Assembly (NCBI RefSeq): GCF_016861915.1
Contig: NZ_BOLX01000013.1
Span: 1-53,431 of the forward strand
Source of the DNA: Apilactobacillus nanyangensis
GTDB taxonomy: Bacteria; Bacillota; Bacilli; Lactobacillales; Lactobacillaceae
DNA length: 53,431 nucleotides
Reading direction: 5' to 3'
The notes below the pieces were generated by a model. That model saw nothing but the letters and a program-made list of their open reading frames with translations, searched no databases and had not been told where the DNA came from. How positions within the stretch are numbered: position 1 is the first letter of the stretch; each line of letters opens with the position of its first letter. Made by a program: the position numbers and the translations under genes. Below, one piece after another: positions 35,865 to 45,232 of the stretch.

Positions 35865-35949
35865 AAAAGGGTTGTTTTCCTTCGCAGGGATTATCCTGAA
35901 TCAGGTACTATGGGTATGAATCTCAGCCGAATTCCGGCACCCCAAACAT
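35865..35949 (-). promoter_or_regulatory. TPP (thiamine pyrophosphate) riboswitch
   Basis: The minus-strand RNA shows the THI-box cores in order: GGGGTGCC, GGCTGAGA, ACCC, ACCTGATTCAGGATAATCC and GCGAAGG. With the following terminator it should switch off ykoEDC when TPP is plentiful. The 321-bp gap before dacA is filled by this element, its promoter and about 100 bp of AT-rich DNA in which I see nothing clear. Confidence 0.95.
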
Positions 35950-35968
35950 TAATTATCAATTTAAATTA

Positions 35969-35997
35969 ACTATACTATTTATTAAATTTAAATGCAA
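35969..35997 (-). promoter_or_regulatory. Promoter of the TPP riboswitch operon
   Basis: Minus strand TTGCAT (35992-35997), 17-bp spacer, TATAGT (35969-35974), about 15 bp before the aptamer. Confidence 0.55.
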
Positions 35998-36103
35998 TGC
36001 TTATATTTATTATTAATAAATAAAAAAGTCTGGATATCTTGTCGTAACGGTGATTTCGTGGTAACTTTAGATAGTGAAATTATAAAAATGGAAGTAAAAA
36101 TGA

Positions 36104-37117
36104 ATGAAGAAATCAGTTAAAAGACTAGCAATAATATTCGTTGCGGCGATTGGATTAGGGGCATATGAACAATTCAATAATCCATTCTCATTTATTCGCC
36201 AAGAATATACAAAACTAACTAATAATAAAAAAGGATACCAACCAAACTACCAACAAGATAGACAAACATATAAGACAGACTTATTAAAAATGTCACAGGA
36301 CAAGGTCGAAAATGCGAGTGCAGCGGTCGCTCTTGATGCTACTAAGAATAAGGTCATTTATTCTCAAAATGGGGATAAAAAGATTAAGGTGGCTTCATTG
36401 GCAAAACTAATGACCTTGTACTTAACCATTCAAAAAGCTGAAAAGACTAATGGGTGGAATCAAGTGGTCGACACTAGTAGTAAAGGACTTAAAGAACTTG
36501 GCTCTGATGTCGAACTTGGTGGCTTTAAATTTAAGGATGGTCATAAGTACACGGTTCGTGATTTATATAAGGCTGCTTTAGTTCAATCATCAAATAATTC
36601 AGCAATTGCACTTGGCCAGTGGGTTGCAGGTGGTTCGAATGTTAAATTTATTAAGATGATGAACGAACAAGCCAAGGCATGGCATTTAGACGCTACCTTT
36701 GTGTCATCATCAGGACTAGAAAATAGTGACTTAGCTAAGTTTGGTTACGCTCAAGTCGGTGGCAAAGACGATGCCAACATGATCTCAGCCAAGAGTATCG
36801 CAATCATTGCCGATCACGTCCTATCAATTTATCCAAAGGCAATTGATGATGCCAAACAAGTATATGAAAAAGTTGATGGTCAAACATTATTTAATGAAAA
36901 TAGTTTACTACCTGGTAGACCATTCTACGATGAAAGTTTGCACGTTGATGGATTAAAAACGGGATATACTGTTGCCGCTGGATTATGTCTAGTTGCGACA
37001 GCTCAACAACCAGGAAAAGATCGAGTGATTACAGTTGTTGTTAATGATTATGCTGAATTTTCTGACACTGCGAAGTTAATAAAACTAGTGAATAATCACG
37101 ATTCATCATTGAAATAA
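36104..37117 (+). CDS. dacA: D-alanyl-D-alanine carboxypeptidase (PBP5 family, S11)
   Basis: 337 residues. A hydrophobic N-terminal segment (about 7-21, after KKSVKR) anchors or exports the protein. The penicilloyl-serine motif is SLAK (Ser98, Lys101), the second motif SSN lies at 162-164, and KTG at 285-287. It trims pentapeptide side chains of peptidoglycan outside the cell. Usual S11 enzymes have a second C-terminal beta-domain and an amphipathic anchor; these are absent, so this is the short form, tethered from the N-terminus. It connects functionally to the DAP/lysine genes, but is not in their operon. Confidence 0.9.
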   Translation: MKKSVKRLAIIFVAAIGLGAYEQFNNPFSFIRQEYTKLTNNKKGYQPNYQQDRQTYKTDLLKMSQDKVENASAAVALDATKNKVIYSQNGDKKIKVASLAKLMTLYLTIQKAEKTNGWNQVVDTSSKGLKELGSDVELGGFKFKDGHKYTVRDLYKAALVQSSNNSAIALGQWVAGGSNVKFIKMMNEQAKAWHLDATFVSSSGLENSDLAKFGYAQVGGKDDANMISAKSIAIIADHVLSIYPKAIDDAKQVYEKVDGQTLFNENSLLPGRPFYDESLHVDGLKTGYTVAAGLCLVATAQQPGKDRVITVVVNDYAEFSDTAKLIKLVNNHDSSLK

Positions 37118-37205
37118 TAATAGTTAGCATAAGAATTTTGTATTTTTATTAAAATAGTGTAAAATGGTAAGGTATCTTTGATTACTAGTATAAAGGAGAA
37201 GATTT

Positions 37206-37826
37206 ATGGAATCGGCCTGGAATATAGTTGGCCTACTTCTTTGGATAATTTTGTTTATTTATGCAATTTTTATTATTCATAACATCGGGGTAAGAAGAAG
37301 TAGGCTAATCATAAATGGGCACTACGACTTTTCATTAACTCACCATTTAAAGACGATTGCACAAATCGTCGTGTTATTTGCTGGGATTGGATTTATGTCT
37401 TTTGAGACATTCTATCCAAACATTAATGGATCAAATGTTGTTACTTCTCGTGACTTCAAACCATTAATTTTGGATACCAATGGGAACAGCTCTTACTATG
37501 TGAAGGTCAAAAGTGGGAATAATTCATCTTTGAATCAGTCTTACTCATATTTGGTTAATGGACAGCGTTTATCAGTATCAAGCTCAGCATCAAGTGTGCT
37601 AGTTGGTACTAATAGCGAAATTAATGTTCAAAAGTCAGCGGTTAGATGGAATGATAATGAAGCTAAGATGCTAGACAGAAAATACCAAAGAGCGTGGGTT
37701 GCCGACGTAACCGTTACGTATAAAGACAGTTTTTGGAATGGAATCGGATTACATGCAAGACGTCAGTTCAAGAGTTATACTCTAATCCGTATTCCGGATA
37801 ATTCATTTATTTATAACGAAAAATAA
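37206..37826 (+). CDS. Uncharacterised membrane-anchored protein
   Basis: 206 residues. Two membrane segments (about 7-27 and 53-70) leave a C-terminal extracytoplasmic domain of about 135 residues, rich in Ser/Asn and beta-strands (SSYYVKVKSGNNSSLNQSYSYL and so on). I cannot name the function; similar small proteins are seen in lactobacilli. AAAGGAG precedes the ATG. It follows dacA by 89 bp, with no clear terminator between, so readthrough is possible. Confidence 0.7.
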   Translation: MESAWNIVGLLLWIILFIYAIFIIHNIGVRRSRLIINGHYDFSLTHHLKTIAQIVVLFAGIGFMSFETFYPNINGSNVVTSRDFKPLILDTNGNSSYYVKVKSGNNSSLNQSYSYLVNGQRLSVSSSASSVLVGTNSEINVQKSAVRWNDNEAKMLDRKYQRAWVADVTVTYKDSFWNGIGLHARRQFKSYTLIRIPDNSFIYNEK

Positions 37827-37828
37827 AA

Positions 37829-37858
37829 AGCCGCTGGATTTAATCCAGGGCTTTTTTT
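37829..37858 (+). terminator. Terminator after the 206-residue membrane protein
   Basis: AGCC-g-CTGGAT / ATCCAG-g-GCT stem followed by seven T. Confidence 0.8.
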
Positions 37859-37943
37859 CGTCTTAAGTTTGCTTTTTTATAATTTTTCAATTATACTTTT
37901 TAATCGTTATCATTTATAAAAAATTTACAGGAGAAGAAATATA

Positions 37944-37955
37944 ATGATTATTTAA
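37944..37955 (+). CDS. Minimal upstream ORF (Met-Ile-Ile) coupled to the MFS start
   Basis: ATG ATT ATT TAA lies 7 bases after CAGGAGAAG and its stop overlaps the MFS start codon (TAATG). The only good ribosome site is placed for this three-codon frame, while the MFS ATG is about 18 bases away. Reinitiation on the MFS ATG is therefore plausible. It could also be neutral sequence. Confidence 0.35.
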   Translation: MII

Positions 37956-39328
37956 TGAAAGATAGAATTTCTAGAAGTGTATTATTATCGATTTTAGCCG
38001 TTGGGGTGATGACGTTTGGAGGGGTCACAGTTGAGACTTCCATGAACATCACATTCCCAACCTTGATTAATGAGTTCCACATTGGTTTAAATGTGGTTCA
38101 ATGGATAACAACTAGTTATCTACTCGTCTTATCAAGTGTTATTCCAATCTCTAAGTTTTTAAAGAAACGTTATACCGTTAAATCACTATTTGTATTTTCC
38201 GGCATTATGTTTTTGATTGGTTTAATTGTTGATGCCACCGCACCATCGTTTGCGTTTATATTGTTAGGTCGAATTATCCAAGGAATTGGAACTGGGATTG
38301 CGTTACCTTTGATGTTTAACATCATTTTGGATAACGTTCCAGTAAGTCGACTAGGTTTTATGATGGGGGTGGGATCGTTAATCACAGCGGCTGCCTCTGC
38401 CATCGGACCAACTTTTGGAGGAGTTATCGTAAATACGCTGGGATGGCGTTATATTTTTATTTTCTTAATTCCAGTACTATTGATTGCTTTGGCATTAGGG
38501 ATTTATTCAATTCCTAAGATTAACCAGGGTGATTTAGCCAAGAATCGTTTTGACTATAGCGGCTTTATTTTAGTAGTGATTACATTCTTCGGTTTGATTA
38601 TCGGAATCAGCAACATCAGTATTGCTGACATTATTAGTGTGAACACACTATTGCCAATCTTGATTGGTATCAGCTCATTGGTGATCTTTATCAGAACCCA
38701 ATCGAGAAAACACCAACCATTATTAAACGTTAATATCTTGAAGAATGGTGCTTATTCTAAGTATTTATTAGCATTCTTCATTAACCAATTGATTATCTTG
38801 GGCCTTGCTTTCGTAGTACCAAACTACGTGCAAATCATTAACCATAGTTCATCTAGTGTAGCTGGTCTAATCCTGCTACCGGGTGCCATTTTGGGTGCAA
38901 TTATTTCACCATTATCTGGTGCATTGCTTGATAAGCTGGGTGCCAAGAAGCCAATTCTTTCAGGTTCAGGATTAATCATCGTTTCATTATTGATCTTGAC
39001 CTTTGCATCAAGTCACATTAGCGATGGAATGTTTCTAGCATTGTATTCACTAATCATGATTGGAATTGGTTTATCATATGGTAACATTATGACGAAAGTA
39101 TTGAGTTTCTTACAAAATGAAATTCAAGCAGATGGAAATGCAATCCTAACCACAATCCAACAGTTTGCCGGAGCAATCGGAACTGTGATTGTCGCTACCA
39201 TCATTACCAAGGTGGATAACCTCAACTTGGGTAGTGCTACGATTGGGTTTGCAGTTGCATTACTATTCTTATTAATAATTATGATTATTCAATTCGTGGT
39301 TGTCTTAACAACACGAGATAAAAAATAA
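37955..39328 (+). CDS. MFS transporter, DHA2 (EmrB/QacA) family
   Basis: 457 residues, about 14 membrane helices. VETSMNITFPTLINEF, the variable motif A region KKRYTVKSLF, LLGRIIQGIGTGIALPLMFNI and GSLITAAASAIGPTFGG (motif C) identify it as a DHA2-type exporter. Substrate unknown. A three-codon upstream ORF overlaps its start. It is the third such exporter in the window. Confidence 0.88.
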   Translation: MKDRISRSVLLSILAVGVMTFGGVTVETSMNITFPTLINEFHIGLNVVQWITTSYLLVLSSVIPISKFLKKRYTVKSLFVFSGIMFLIGLIVDATAPSFAFILLGRIIQGIGTGIALPLMFNIILDNVPVSRLGFMMGVGSLITAAASAIGPTFGGVIVNTLGWRYIFIFLIPVLLIALALGIYSIPKINQGDLAKNRFDYSGFILVVITFFGLIIGISNISIADIISVNTLLPILIGISSLVIFIRTQSRKHQPLLNVNILKNGAYSKYLLAFFINQLIILGLAFVVPNYVQIINHSSSSVAGLILLPGAILGAIISPLSGALLDKLGAKKPILSGSGLIIVSLLILTFASSHISDGMFLALYSLIMIGIGLSYGNIMTKVLSFLQNEIQADGNAILTTIQQFAGAIGTVIVATIITKVDNLNLGSATIGFAVALLFLLIIMIIQFVVVLTTRDKK

Positions 39329-39330
39329 AA

Positions 39331-39361
39331 AAAGACCAAGTCGATTCGACTTGGTCTTTTC
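39331..39361. terminator. Bidirectional terminator between MFS and permease genes
   Basis: AAAGACCAAGTCGA / TCGACTTGGTCTTTT stem between convergent genes. Confidence 0.85.
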
Positions 39362-39363
39362 GT

Positions 39364-40764
39364 TTAGTCTTGTTTTTGTAGTTTTGAATGATGAACTCCG
39401 TAAACGAAGTAGAAGATAAATCCAATCACAATCCATATACCAACGGAAATCTTGGTAATATCTGGAAGCATGATGATGAAGAAGATACTGAATACACCAG
39501 CTACGATTGGTAGGAATGGATACCATGGCATCTTAAATCCGGTGTTTTTAATATCTTTTCTACGACGAAGTTTAATAATACCAAATGATATGAATGCGAA
39601 GGCAATCAATGTTCCGGCATTAATCAATGATGCTAGTTGGGTCAATGGAACCAAACCAGCAAAGACAGCTTGAACGATGGTTGCAATGATAATCGCGTTC
39701 TTTGGTACGGAGTGTTTGGAGTTAACGCGACCGATGAACTTAGGTAGAAGGCCGTCTCGACCAAGTGCATACACTAGACGAGAACCACCGATGAACATAG
39801 TCACCATGGCGGTAAAGATTCCAAACAAAGCACCGATAGTAATTAGCTTGTTGAACGCTGACAAATGAATGATTTGAAGAGCGTAAGCAGCGGGATCGTC
39901 AACGTTTAGTTCCTTGTAGTTAACAATTCCAGTAAGTACCATTGAAAATGCAACATATAGAACTACGGCGAAAACCACAGTGCCGATAATTCCCTTGATC
40001 ACGTTCTTACCTGGGTCAATGGTTTCAGCGGAGTTGGAAGCTAATGCATCAAAACCGATGAAAGCAAAGAAAACAGTAGCAGCTGCTGTGAAGATACCAC
40101 CCATACCAAAAGGAGTTGAGTGGAATTGAGCAGGGTAGAAAGGAACATAGTTGCTTGTCTTAACGTAGAAAGCACCGATGATGATGAAAATAATAATAAT
40201 GGCGACTTTGACGATGACGGCGAAGTTTTCAACGCGTTTAGACATTTCAGAACCCATTAGAAGAATTCCAGCGATAACCACAACAATGATGACGGCAGAA
40301 ATATTAATCACGCCACCTTCCATTGGACTGGCTTGTAGGGCAGTTGGTAAATTAATTCCGATGGCGGCTAAGATATTGTTGTTAAAGTAAGCAGCAAATC
40401 CAGTCGCTTCTGCCGATACGGCTAAGAAGTATTCAAGGATTAAGGCCCATCCTAAAATCCAACCAACAATTTCACCATAGACGACTGAACCAAATGAGTA
40501 AGCTGATCCAGCAATTGGCATCGCTGATGAAAATTCAGCGTAAGCCATACCAACTAAACCAGAAACAATAGCAGCCATTAAGAAGGCAATCGCAACAGCA
40601 GGGCCAGCATGACTAGCAGCTTCATGTCCGGGAAGGATGAAAATCCCAGTACCAATTACGGCACCGATACCCAAGCCAATTAAGTCTTTAGTTGTCAAAG
40701 ACTTGGATAATCGTGAATCGGCCTCTAAATAATTGCTAACCGACTCCTTTTTAAATATTTGCAT
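39364..40764 (-). CDS. Amino-acid permease, cationic amino acid transporter (CAT/YfnA) type
   Basis: 466 residues from ATG 40764, 9 bases after AAAGGTG. It has 12-13 membrane helices of the APC superfamily. TTKDLIGLGIGAVIGTGIFILPGHEAASHAGPA is typical of YfnA/CAT-type permeases, and AFIGFDALASNSAETIDPGKN is the conserved helix 6 region. It imports or exchanges amino acids. A LysR-type regulator is transcribed divergently from 107 bp away and is its likely controller. Confidence 0.88.
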   Translation of the reverse strand: MQIFKKESVSNYLEADSRLSKSLTTKDLIGLGIGAVIGTGIFILPGHEAASHAGPAVAIAFLMAAIVSGLVGMAYAEFSSAMPIAGSAYSFGSVVYGEIVGWILGWALILEYFLAVSAEATGFAAYFNNNILAAIGINLPTALQASPMEGGVINISAVIIVVVIAGILLMGSEMSKRVENFAVIVKVAIIIIFIIIGAFYVKTSNYVPFYPAQFHSTPFGMGGIFTAAATVFFAFIGFDALASNSAETIDPGKNVIKGIIGTVVFAVVLYVAFSMVLTGIVNYKELNVDDPAAYALQIIHLSAFNKLITIGALFGIFTAMVTMFIGGSRLVYALGRDGLLPKFIGRVNSKHSVPKNAIIIATIVQAVFAGLVPLTQLASLINAGTLIAFAFISFGIIKLRRRKDIKNTGFKMPWYPFLPIVAGVFSIFFIIMLPDITKISVGIWIVIGFIFYFVYGVHHSKLQKQD

Positions 40765-40871
40765 AGATATCAACACCTTTTCTTGTTAATTTGTATTATT
40801 AACTATATAATGAGTTCTAACATAAGTAAAATTAATAAATTCAATATTTACATAAGAAAAGATGATATAAG

Positions 40872-41741
40872 ATGAATAGATTTATTGTACTAGAAGCAGT
40901 ATTACAGAATAAGAGCTTCACTAAAGCAGCGGAACAACTGGGTTATACACAATCTTCCGTTAGCCAAATGATGTCCAATCTGGAAAAGGAATTCAACATG
41001 CACATCCTAAAGCGTTCCAGATCAGGAGTTGAGTTAACACCTGATGGGGAAAAACTTTATCCACATATCAGACAAGCGCTTCGTCAATACCGTGGATTAA
41101 TTGACACCGCCAACGCCATCAATGGCCTTCAATCAGGAACGGTCAGAATCGGGGCAATTACCAGTGTTAGTTGTTACTGGTTGCCTGACCTATTCAAAGA
41201 GTTTAAGGCGCTTTATCCACAGATTAATTTCGTTTTAAACCAGGGTGACTATGGAACCATCATCGATTGGTTGAAAACCGACCAAATTGATTTCGCCATC
41301 ATGACCGCTGAATACGGAGAAGGTTTTAATAAGACAATTGTCCACAACACTAACATGAATGCGTTTATTCCAGTTGATCATCCATATGCCAACGCCGATT
41401 CAGTGCCAATTGAAGCCCTTGCTGATGATCCGTTCATCCTAGTTGAGGGTGGTGGCTACAGTGAACCGCTTGAGGCATTTAAACGTTCCGGGGTCACACC
41501 CAACGTGCGCTACAAGATTCAAGATGACTACACCATCATGGCCATGGTCGAAGCGGGACTAGGTGTAAGTATCCTATCCGAACTGGTTTACCGTCGTACC
41601 GACTTTAATATCGTTAGTAAGCCGGTCGAACCAAACGTGACTAGACCAGTCGCAATTGTGTATAAGAATAAGGATGAACTACCAATTGCCAGTCAACACT
41701 TTGCGAAGTTTATTATCGACAGAAAAGAAGAGCTCAAATAA
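40872..41741 (+). CDS. LysR-family transcriptional regulator
   Basis: 289 residues. The N-terminal winged HTH (about 1-60) reads FIVLEAVLQNKSFTKAAEQLGYTQSSVSQMMSNLEKEF. An effector-binding domain of the periplasmic-binding fold follows (about 88-285, with VRIGAITSVSCYWLPDLFKEF and VEAGLGVSILSELV). The divergent amino-acid permease 107 bp away is the most likely target. Inducer unknown. Only a weak ribosome site precedes the ATG. Confidence 0.9.
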   Translation: MNRFIVLEAVLQNKSFTKAAEQLGYTQSSVSQMMSNLEKEFNMHILKRSRSGVELTPDGEKLYPHIRQALRQYRGLIDTANAINGLQSGTVRIGAITSVSCYWLPDLFKEFKALYPQINFVLNQGDYGTIIDWLKTDQIDFAIMTAEYGEGFNKTIVHNTNMNAFIPVDHPYANADSVPIEALADDPFILVEGGGYSEPLEAFKRSGVTPNVRYKIQDDYTIMAMVEAGLGVSILSELVYRRTDFNIVSKPVEPNVTRPVAIVYKNKDELPIASQHFAKFIIDRKEELK

Positions 41742-41771
41742 AAAAAGCCATTCGATTGAATGGCTTTTTGT
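41742..41771. terminator. Bidirectional terminator between lysR-type and FAD-protein genes
   Basis: AAAGCCATTC-GATT-GAATGGCTTT with T-run. Confidence 0.85.
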
Positions 41772-43628
41772 TTACATGTAGATAGTTGGGTTTTCAACAG
41801 GGATGTCTAGTAATCCTTTAGCAATATCGTCTCCGGCGCGTAAGATTGAATCATTGACACCTGGACGAGGGATAGCTGAGGTAACGAAGTATAATCCTTC
41901 GGTATTTAATCCCCATGTGTATAAGTTTGGTTGGCCGACCACTTGGTCAGTCTTAATATCGATATCCACAGATGAGTTATCCACTGTTTCACCATCAGAT
42001 AAAGTGATAGGAAGTGGCTTAATTAATCCTTTGTCTATCATGCTGGTGATAACAGGGTTTGCTGAAACCTTGGTAACAGGAGCGTTTGTACGTGCTTCGA
42101 TTAAAGCATCACCGTGGATAATTTCTTCACCGTAGAATGCTGAACGGGTGATGAACTTGTGATTGGCACCGATGACTTGCATTTGAGGGCCGATAATCTT
42201 AACGATACCGGCGTCCATCAATGCTAGGATTTCTTGGCTTCGAACGGCTGGAGCCCCTTGGGATAGGAACTTCATGTCAGAAGAGAAACGACCGAGGTAC
42301 TTGTGCACCAAATCGTCGTTTGTGAATAAGTGATTGGACAACACGTAACGAATGTTGTCACGAAGATCACGAAGCATTTCTAGTGAACCGATGACAGGAC
42401 CGGTCTTAGAGCCTAATAGGGCATCGTCAATCATTTCTTTTAACCAGGTCTTGATGTTTTCTTGATAGTTATCCAGTGTGGATATCTTTACACCAGCAAC
42501 TGGGTTTAAAATCTTATCCCAATCAAAGACTTCTTCAGTTGGTAGGTGGTAACTACCGATTAAAGAGTTGTGGTTATCGGTTTCTTTGAACTTCTTTTGG
42601 AAGTCAGCGACATCGATTTCTGGATGTTTTAGGCTGAATAAGAAGCTGTAGTAACGATATTCAATATCTAGTCTTAATAACGTGTGGAAATCTTCAAATG
42701 AGATATGACCATCCTTTAGGTGTTTATCCACATTTTCGTTGGTTAAAAATACTGCTGGATAGTTTTCGTTGAATGCCTTTTGACTAATCGCCTTAGGATA
42801 GTAAGGAACCCCACGTCTTGATCCAGCAAAGATAGTAGGTTCATCGCCTGACGCGTGATAAGTAAGTGTGTCATCTCCGTTATCTGTGAAGTATCCGCCG
42901 CGGTCTTCGGTTAGACGGGATACGAAGTCATTAAAACTAAGTCCCATTCCACGGATAATCACATTTTGATCACTGGTGATTGTTGATAAGTCTGCTTCAT
43001 CAGCTTCACCAGGTAAAATGTAGGTTAGATCGTAGTCATTAGCGTATTTTTGTAGTGATTCTTGGTCTTTGGTTAACTTGTTTTCTTGTTGACCTAGACT
43101 GAATACTAGCTTATCAACAGGGTAATCAACATCACCAACAGATACGACGAAAGAATCATCCTTAACCTTTTCAACGTTATCCACATTTTGGTTGAAGTGA
43201 ACTGCCAGGTTGATGTTGTCATTGTCCTTGATTTGTTTAACTAATTGTTGGAAGAACCATTGACAGTAGGCACCGCAAATGGCACGAGGTACATAACTTC
43301 TGTCGTTAATCTTATCAACAGCTGTTAGTAACTCGTCTTTGTTATCAACATCTAGACTGTTGATAAACTCTTTTGAGGTTTCTGATTGGCACCATTGTGA
43401 AACACTTAGTGCGTCTTTTTGTCCATCATCGAATAATGAAAGTTCATTGGCAGGGGTATTCATAATTAGACTAATTGGTTGTTTGACTTTCCAGACACGG
43501 CCACCTGCAACGGCACGGTCGAAAAGATGAATTGTTAAGTTGTCATGATCAGATGATTCAAAGTTTTGAATCAAATTGTTAAGCATTAACAGACCACGAG
43601 GGCCTGCGCCGATAATTCCGATTTTCAT
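41772..43628 (-). CDS. FAD/NAD(P)-binding protein (NAD_binding_9 type)
   Basis: 618 residues from ATG 43628 after AAAGGAG; eleven further in-frame codons upstream include the ribosome site and are rejected. IGIIGAGPRGLLMLNNLI (3-20) is an FAD dinucleotide loop, LVFSLGQQENK lies in mid-domain and GLNTEGLYFVTSAIPRPGVNDS near the end resembles the FAD-closing motif. The family is known in Lactobacillaceae as large FAD-NAD(P)-binding proteins of unknown substrate, often called hydroxyacylglutathione hydrolase-linked or just hypothetical. I can support an oxidoreductase role only. Confidence 0.8.
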   Translation of the reverse strand: MKIGIIGAGPRGLLMLNNLIQNFESSDHDNLTIHLFDRAVAGGRVWKVKQPISLIMNTPANELSLFDDGQKDALSVSQWCQSETSKEFINSLDVDNKDELLTAVDKINDRSYVPRAICGAYCQWFFQQLVKQIKDNDNINLAVHFNQNVDNVEKVKDDSFVVSVGDVDYPVDKLVFSLGQQENKLTKDQESLQKYANDYDLTYILPGEADEADLSTITSDQNVIIRGMGLSFNDFVSRLTEDRGGYFTDNGDDTLTYHASGDEPTIFAGSRRGVPYYPKAISQKAFNENYPAVFLTNENVDKHLKDGHISFEDFHTLLRLDIEYRYYSFLFSLKHPEIDVADFQKKFKETDNHNSLIGSYHLPTEEVFDWDKILNPVAGVKISTLDNYQENIKTWLKEMIDDALLGSKTGPVIGSLEMLRDLRDNIRYVLSNHLFTNDDLVHKYLGRFSSDMKFLSQGAPAVRSQEILALMDAGIVKIIGPQMQVIGANHKFITRSAFYGEEIIHGDALIEARTNAPVTKVSANPVITSMIDKGLIKPLPITLSDGETVDNSSVDIDIKTDQVVGQPNLYTWGLNTEGLYFVTSAIPRPGVNDSILRAGDDIAKGLLDIPVENPTIYM

Positions 43629-43750
43629 TTCGAACACTCCTTTATAATAAGATAATAACATGATTGAAAAAGTGATTTCATTTTTAACGCATTATTTTCT
43701 AAAAATGATTATGGATTATGATAAAATAGCAGTTAAGGATGGTGTTAATA

Positions 43751-44080
43751 ATGAGTGAATTAATTCCAGAAAACATGGACGAAGTAAAATTAAAGATGGC
43801 TCGTATGTTAATCGACGGACATAAGGTAACCGAAGAAGAAGTAATCTTCCAAGCAGTTGCTGATTTATTCCAAGATTACCTAGAAGAAGCAGAAGAAGGT
43901 CACTACGACACTTCTAAGCTTGCTGATGATGGAGTAACCTTTACAGTTACTGGTATCAGCGGTCGTCAAATTGCTGAATTTAAATCAAATGGAGAAAGCT
44001 TTGTTGAGGACTTCAAAAAAGATGCGTTAGACTTGTGTTTTAGACTAGAAGATGAAGCTCAACGAATTGCTCGACTATAA
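43751..44080 (+). CDS. Uncharacterised small acidic protein
   Basis: 109 residues from ATG 43751 after AAGGATGG. It is acidic and helical at both ends (EVKLKMARMLIDGHKVTEEEVIFQ; EDFKKDALDLCFRLEDEAQRI), with a middle VTFTVTGISGRQIAEF strand pair. No known domain is recognised. It is monocistronic with a good terminator. Confidence 0.65.
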   Translation: MSELIPENMDEVKLKMARMLIDGHKVTEEEVIFQAVADLFQDYLEEAEEGHYDTSKLADDGVTFTVTGISGRQIAEFKSNGESFVEDFKKDALDLCFRLEDEAQRIARL

Positions 44081-44086
44081 AAATAA

Positions 44087-44117
44087 AAGGCGTTGCCAAA
44101 TCGGCAACGCCTTTTTT
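44087..44117. terminator. Bidirectional terminator
   Basis: AAAGGCGTTGCC-AAATC-GGCAACGCCTTT between convergent genes, T-run following. Confidence 0.85.
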
Positions 44118-44626
44118 TAGTTTTCAACAGGTAAATCGACTTTTACTTGTTCGATAATGTGACCATCGATGCTATGAAGTAGTTCGTTGTACCAGAAACC
44201 ATCCTTGAAGTTTAGTTTTTGGTCTAACGCATAAACGGTCAATGTGTAATCATGGACACCACTTGGTGGCTTAGGTCCCATGTACTTATGACTGATAGGT
44301 TGATCACCTAAATTATAGATGTGACCAGCTGAACTGTTGTTACCTTGAGTCCAGTGTAATGGATTTTCTTGACTGGCGTTTTCAGGAACAACCACGTCTT
44401 TGCCATCTAGTCCAGCGACTAACCAGTGAATCCATTCAAAACCACATACGGGAATTGAATCTAAATCGGTTAGCACAAAGGCGATTTCTTTTGTGTCGGC
44501 AGGAACATCTTCAATTGAGAAGGGAAATGAAACGATTGGAAAATCGTTTTGCTTAAATTCCTCAGCTGCATGACGAGTGTACTTATCTGGTAGACGGTTG
44601 TCATCTAATTTAACGTTTACTTTCAT
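44117..44626 (-). CDS. YbhB/YbcL-type PEBP family protein
   Basis: 169 residues of the phosphatidylethanolamine-binding (Raf kinase inhibitor-like) fold. IAFVLTDLDSIP, WIHWLVAGLDG, and YMGPKPPSGVHDYTLTVYALDQKL form the conserved anion pocket (Asp, His, GPxPPxGxH). No signal peptide. The biochemical role of bacterial members is not settled. It lies 12 bp after a membrane protein gene and is probably in one operon with it. GGAGG precedes the ATG. Confidence 0.88.
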   Translation of the reverse strand: MKVNVKLDDNRLPDKYTRHAAEEFKQNDFPIVSFPFSIEDVPADTKEIAFVLTDLDSIPVCGFEWIHWLVAGLDGKDVVVPENASQENPLHWTQGNNSSAGHIYNLGDQPISHKYMGPKPPSGVHDYTLTVYALDQKLNFKDGFWYNELLHSIDGHIIEQVKVDLPVEN

Positions 44627-44637
44627 GAATAATCCTC

Positions 44638-45099
44638 CTATCTAACAAATTTTAAGATGTAATAACCTTGTGAATCAGCAGATACTGTGTATGTTTGGTA
44701 TCCAGCTTGCACCCACTGGCTTTGTGTTGCCTTAGCGTAATTTTGCGCATCAGCAACGGAACTAAAGATGTGAGTACCATCAAACATAGTTTTATGTTTC
44801 TGATTGTTTGAGGTATTGCTCTTTTCTTGGTTATTCTTATCTTGTTCGGATGTGTTTGTATCATCCATGCTTGAACTACTTTGATTACTTGATTTAGTCA
44901 TCTTAGTGGTTTGATTGTCATGGCTGCTAGTGAAGTAGGTGACGGCTTTAACACCGCCTAAGATTAATGCTGCCACAACGACGATAAAGATAATAATTGG
45001 CCAAATGTGATTTGAATTTGACTGATTATTTTCGGAGTTCATAAATGTATCATCGAAAGTATATTTACGAATACGGTTGTCATTGTCACCATTATTCAT
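44638..45099 (-). CDS. Single-pass membrane protein with SPOR-like C-terminal domain
   Basis: 153 residues from the ATG after GGAGG (twelve upstream in-frame codons cover that site). A charged N-terminus (RIRKYTFDDTF) precedes one membrane helix (about 33-53). A Ser/Thr/Asn/Lys-rich linker follows, and then a compact C-terminal part (about 103-153: VADAQNYAKATQSQWVQAGYQTY ... GYYILKFVR) which has the size and pattern of a SPOR-like peptidoglycan-binding domain. Cell-wall location is an inference. It is cotranscribed with the PEBP gene. Confidence 0.6.
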   Translation of the reverse strand: MNNGDNDNRIRKYTFDDTFMNSENNQSNSNHIWPIIIFIVVVAALILGGVKAVTYFTSSHDNQTTKMTKSSNQSSSSMDDTNTSEQDKNNQEKSNTSNNQKHKTMFDGTHIFSSVADAQNYAKATQSQWVQAGYQTYTVSADSQGYYILKFVR

Positions 45100-45232
45100 A
45101 ATAAATAATCCTCCATTCGGAAAAAAGATTTGCACTTATATTATAACAAATATTAGTACTTATAGGAATTAAGCTAATTGTTTGAAGATATTGATAAATA
45201 GCTATAGTGTTTTGTTTAAGGAGGGATTAAAC

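Noticed and set aside
37206-37826. Naming the 206-residue membrane protein after a specific family
   Set aside because: Its topology resembles small lactobacillar proteins known only by locus-tag style names, but I cannot confirm identity without a search.
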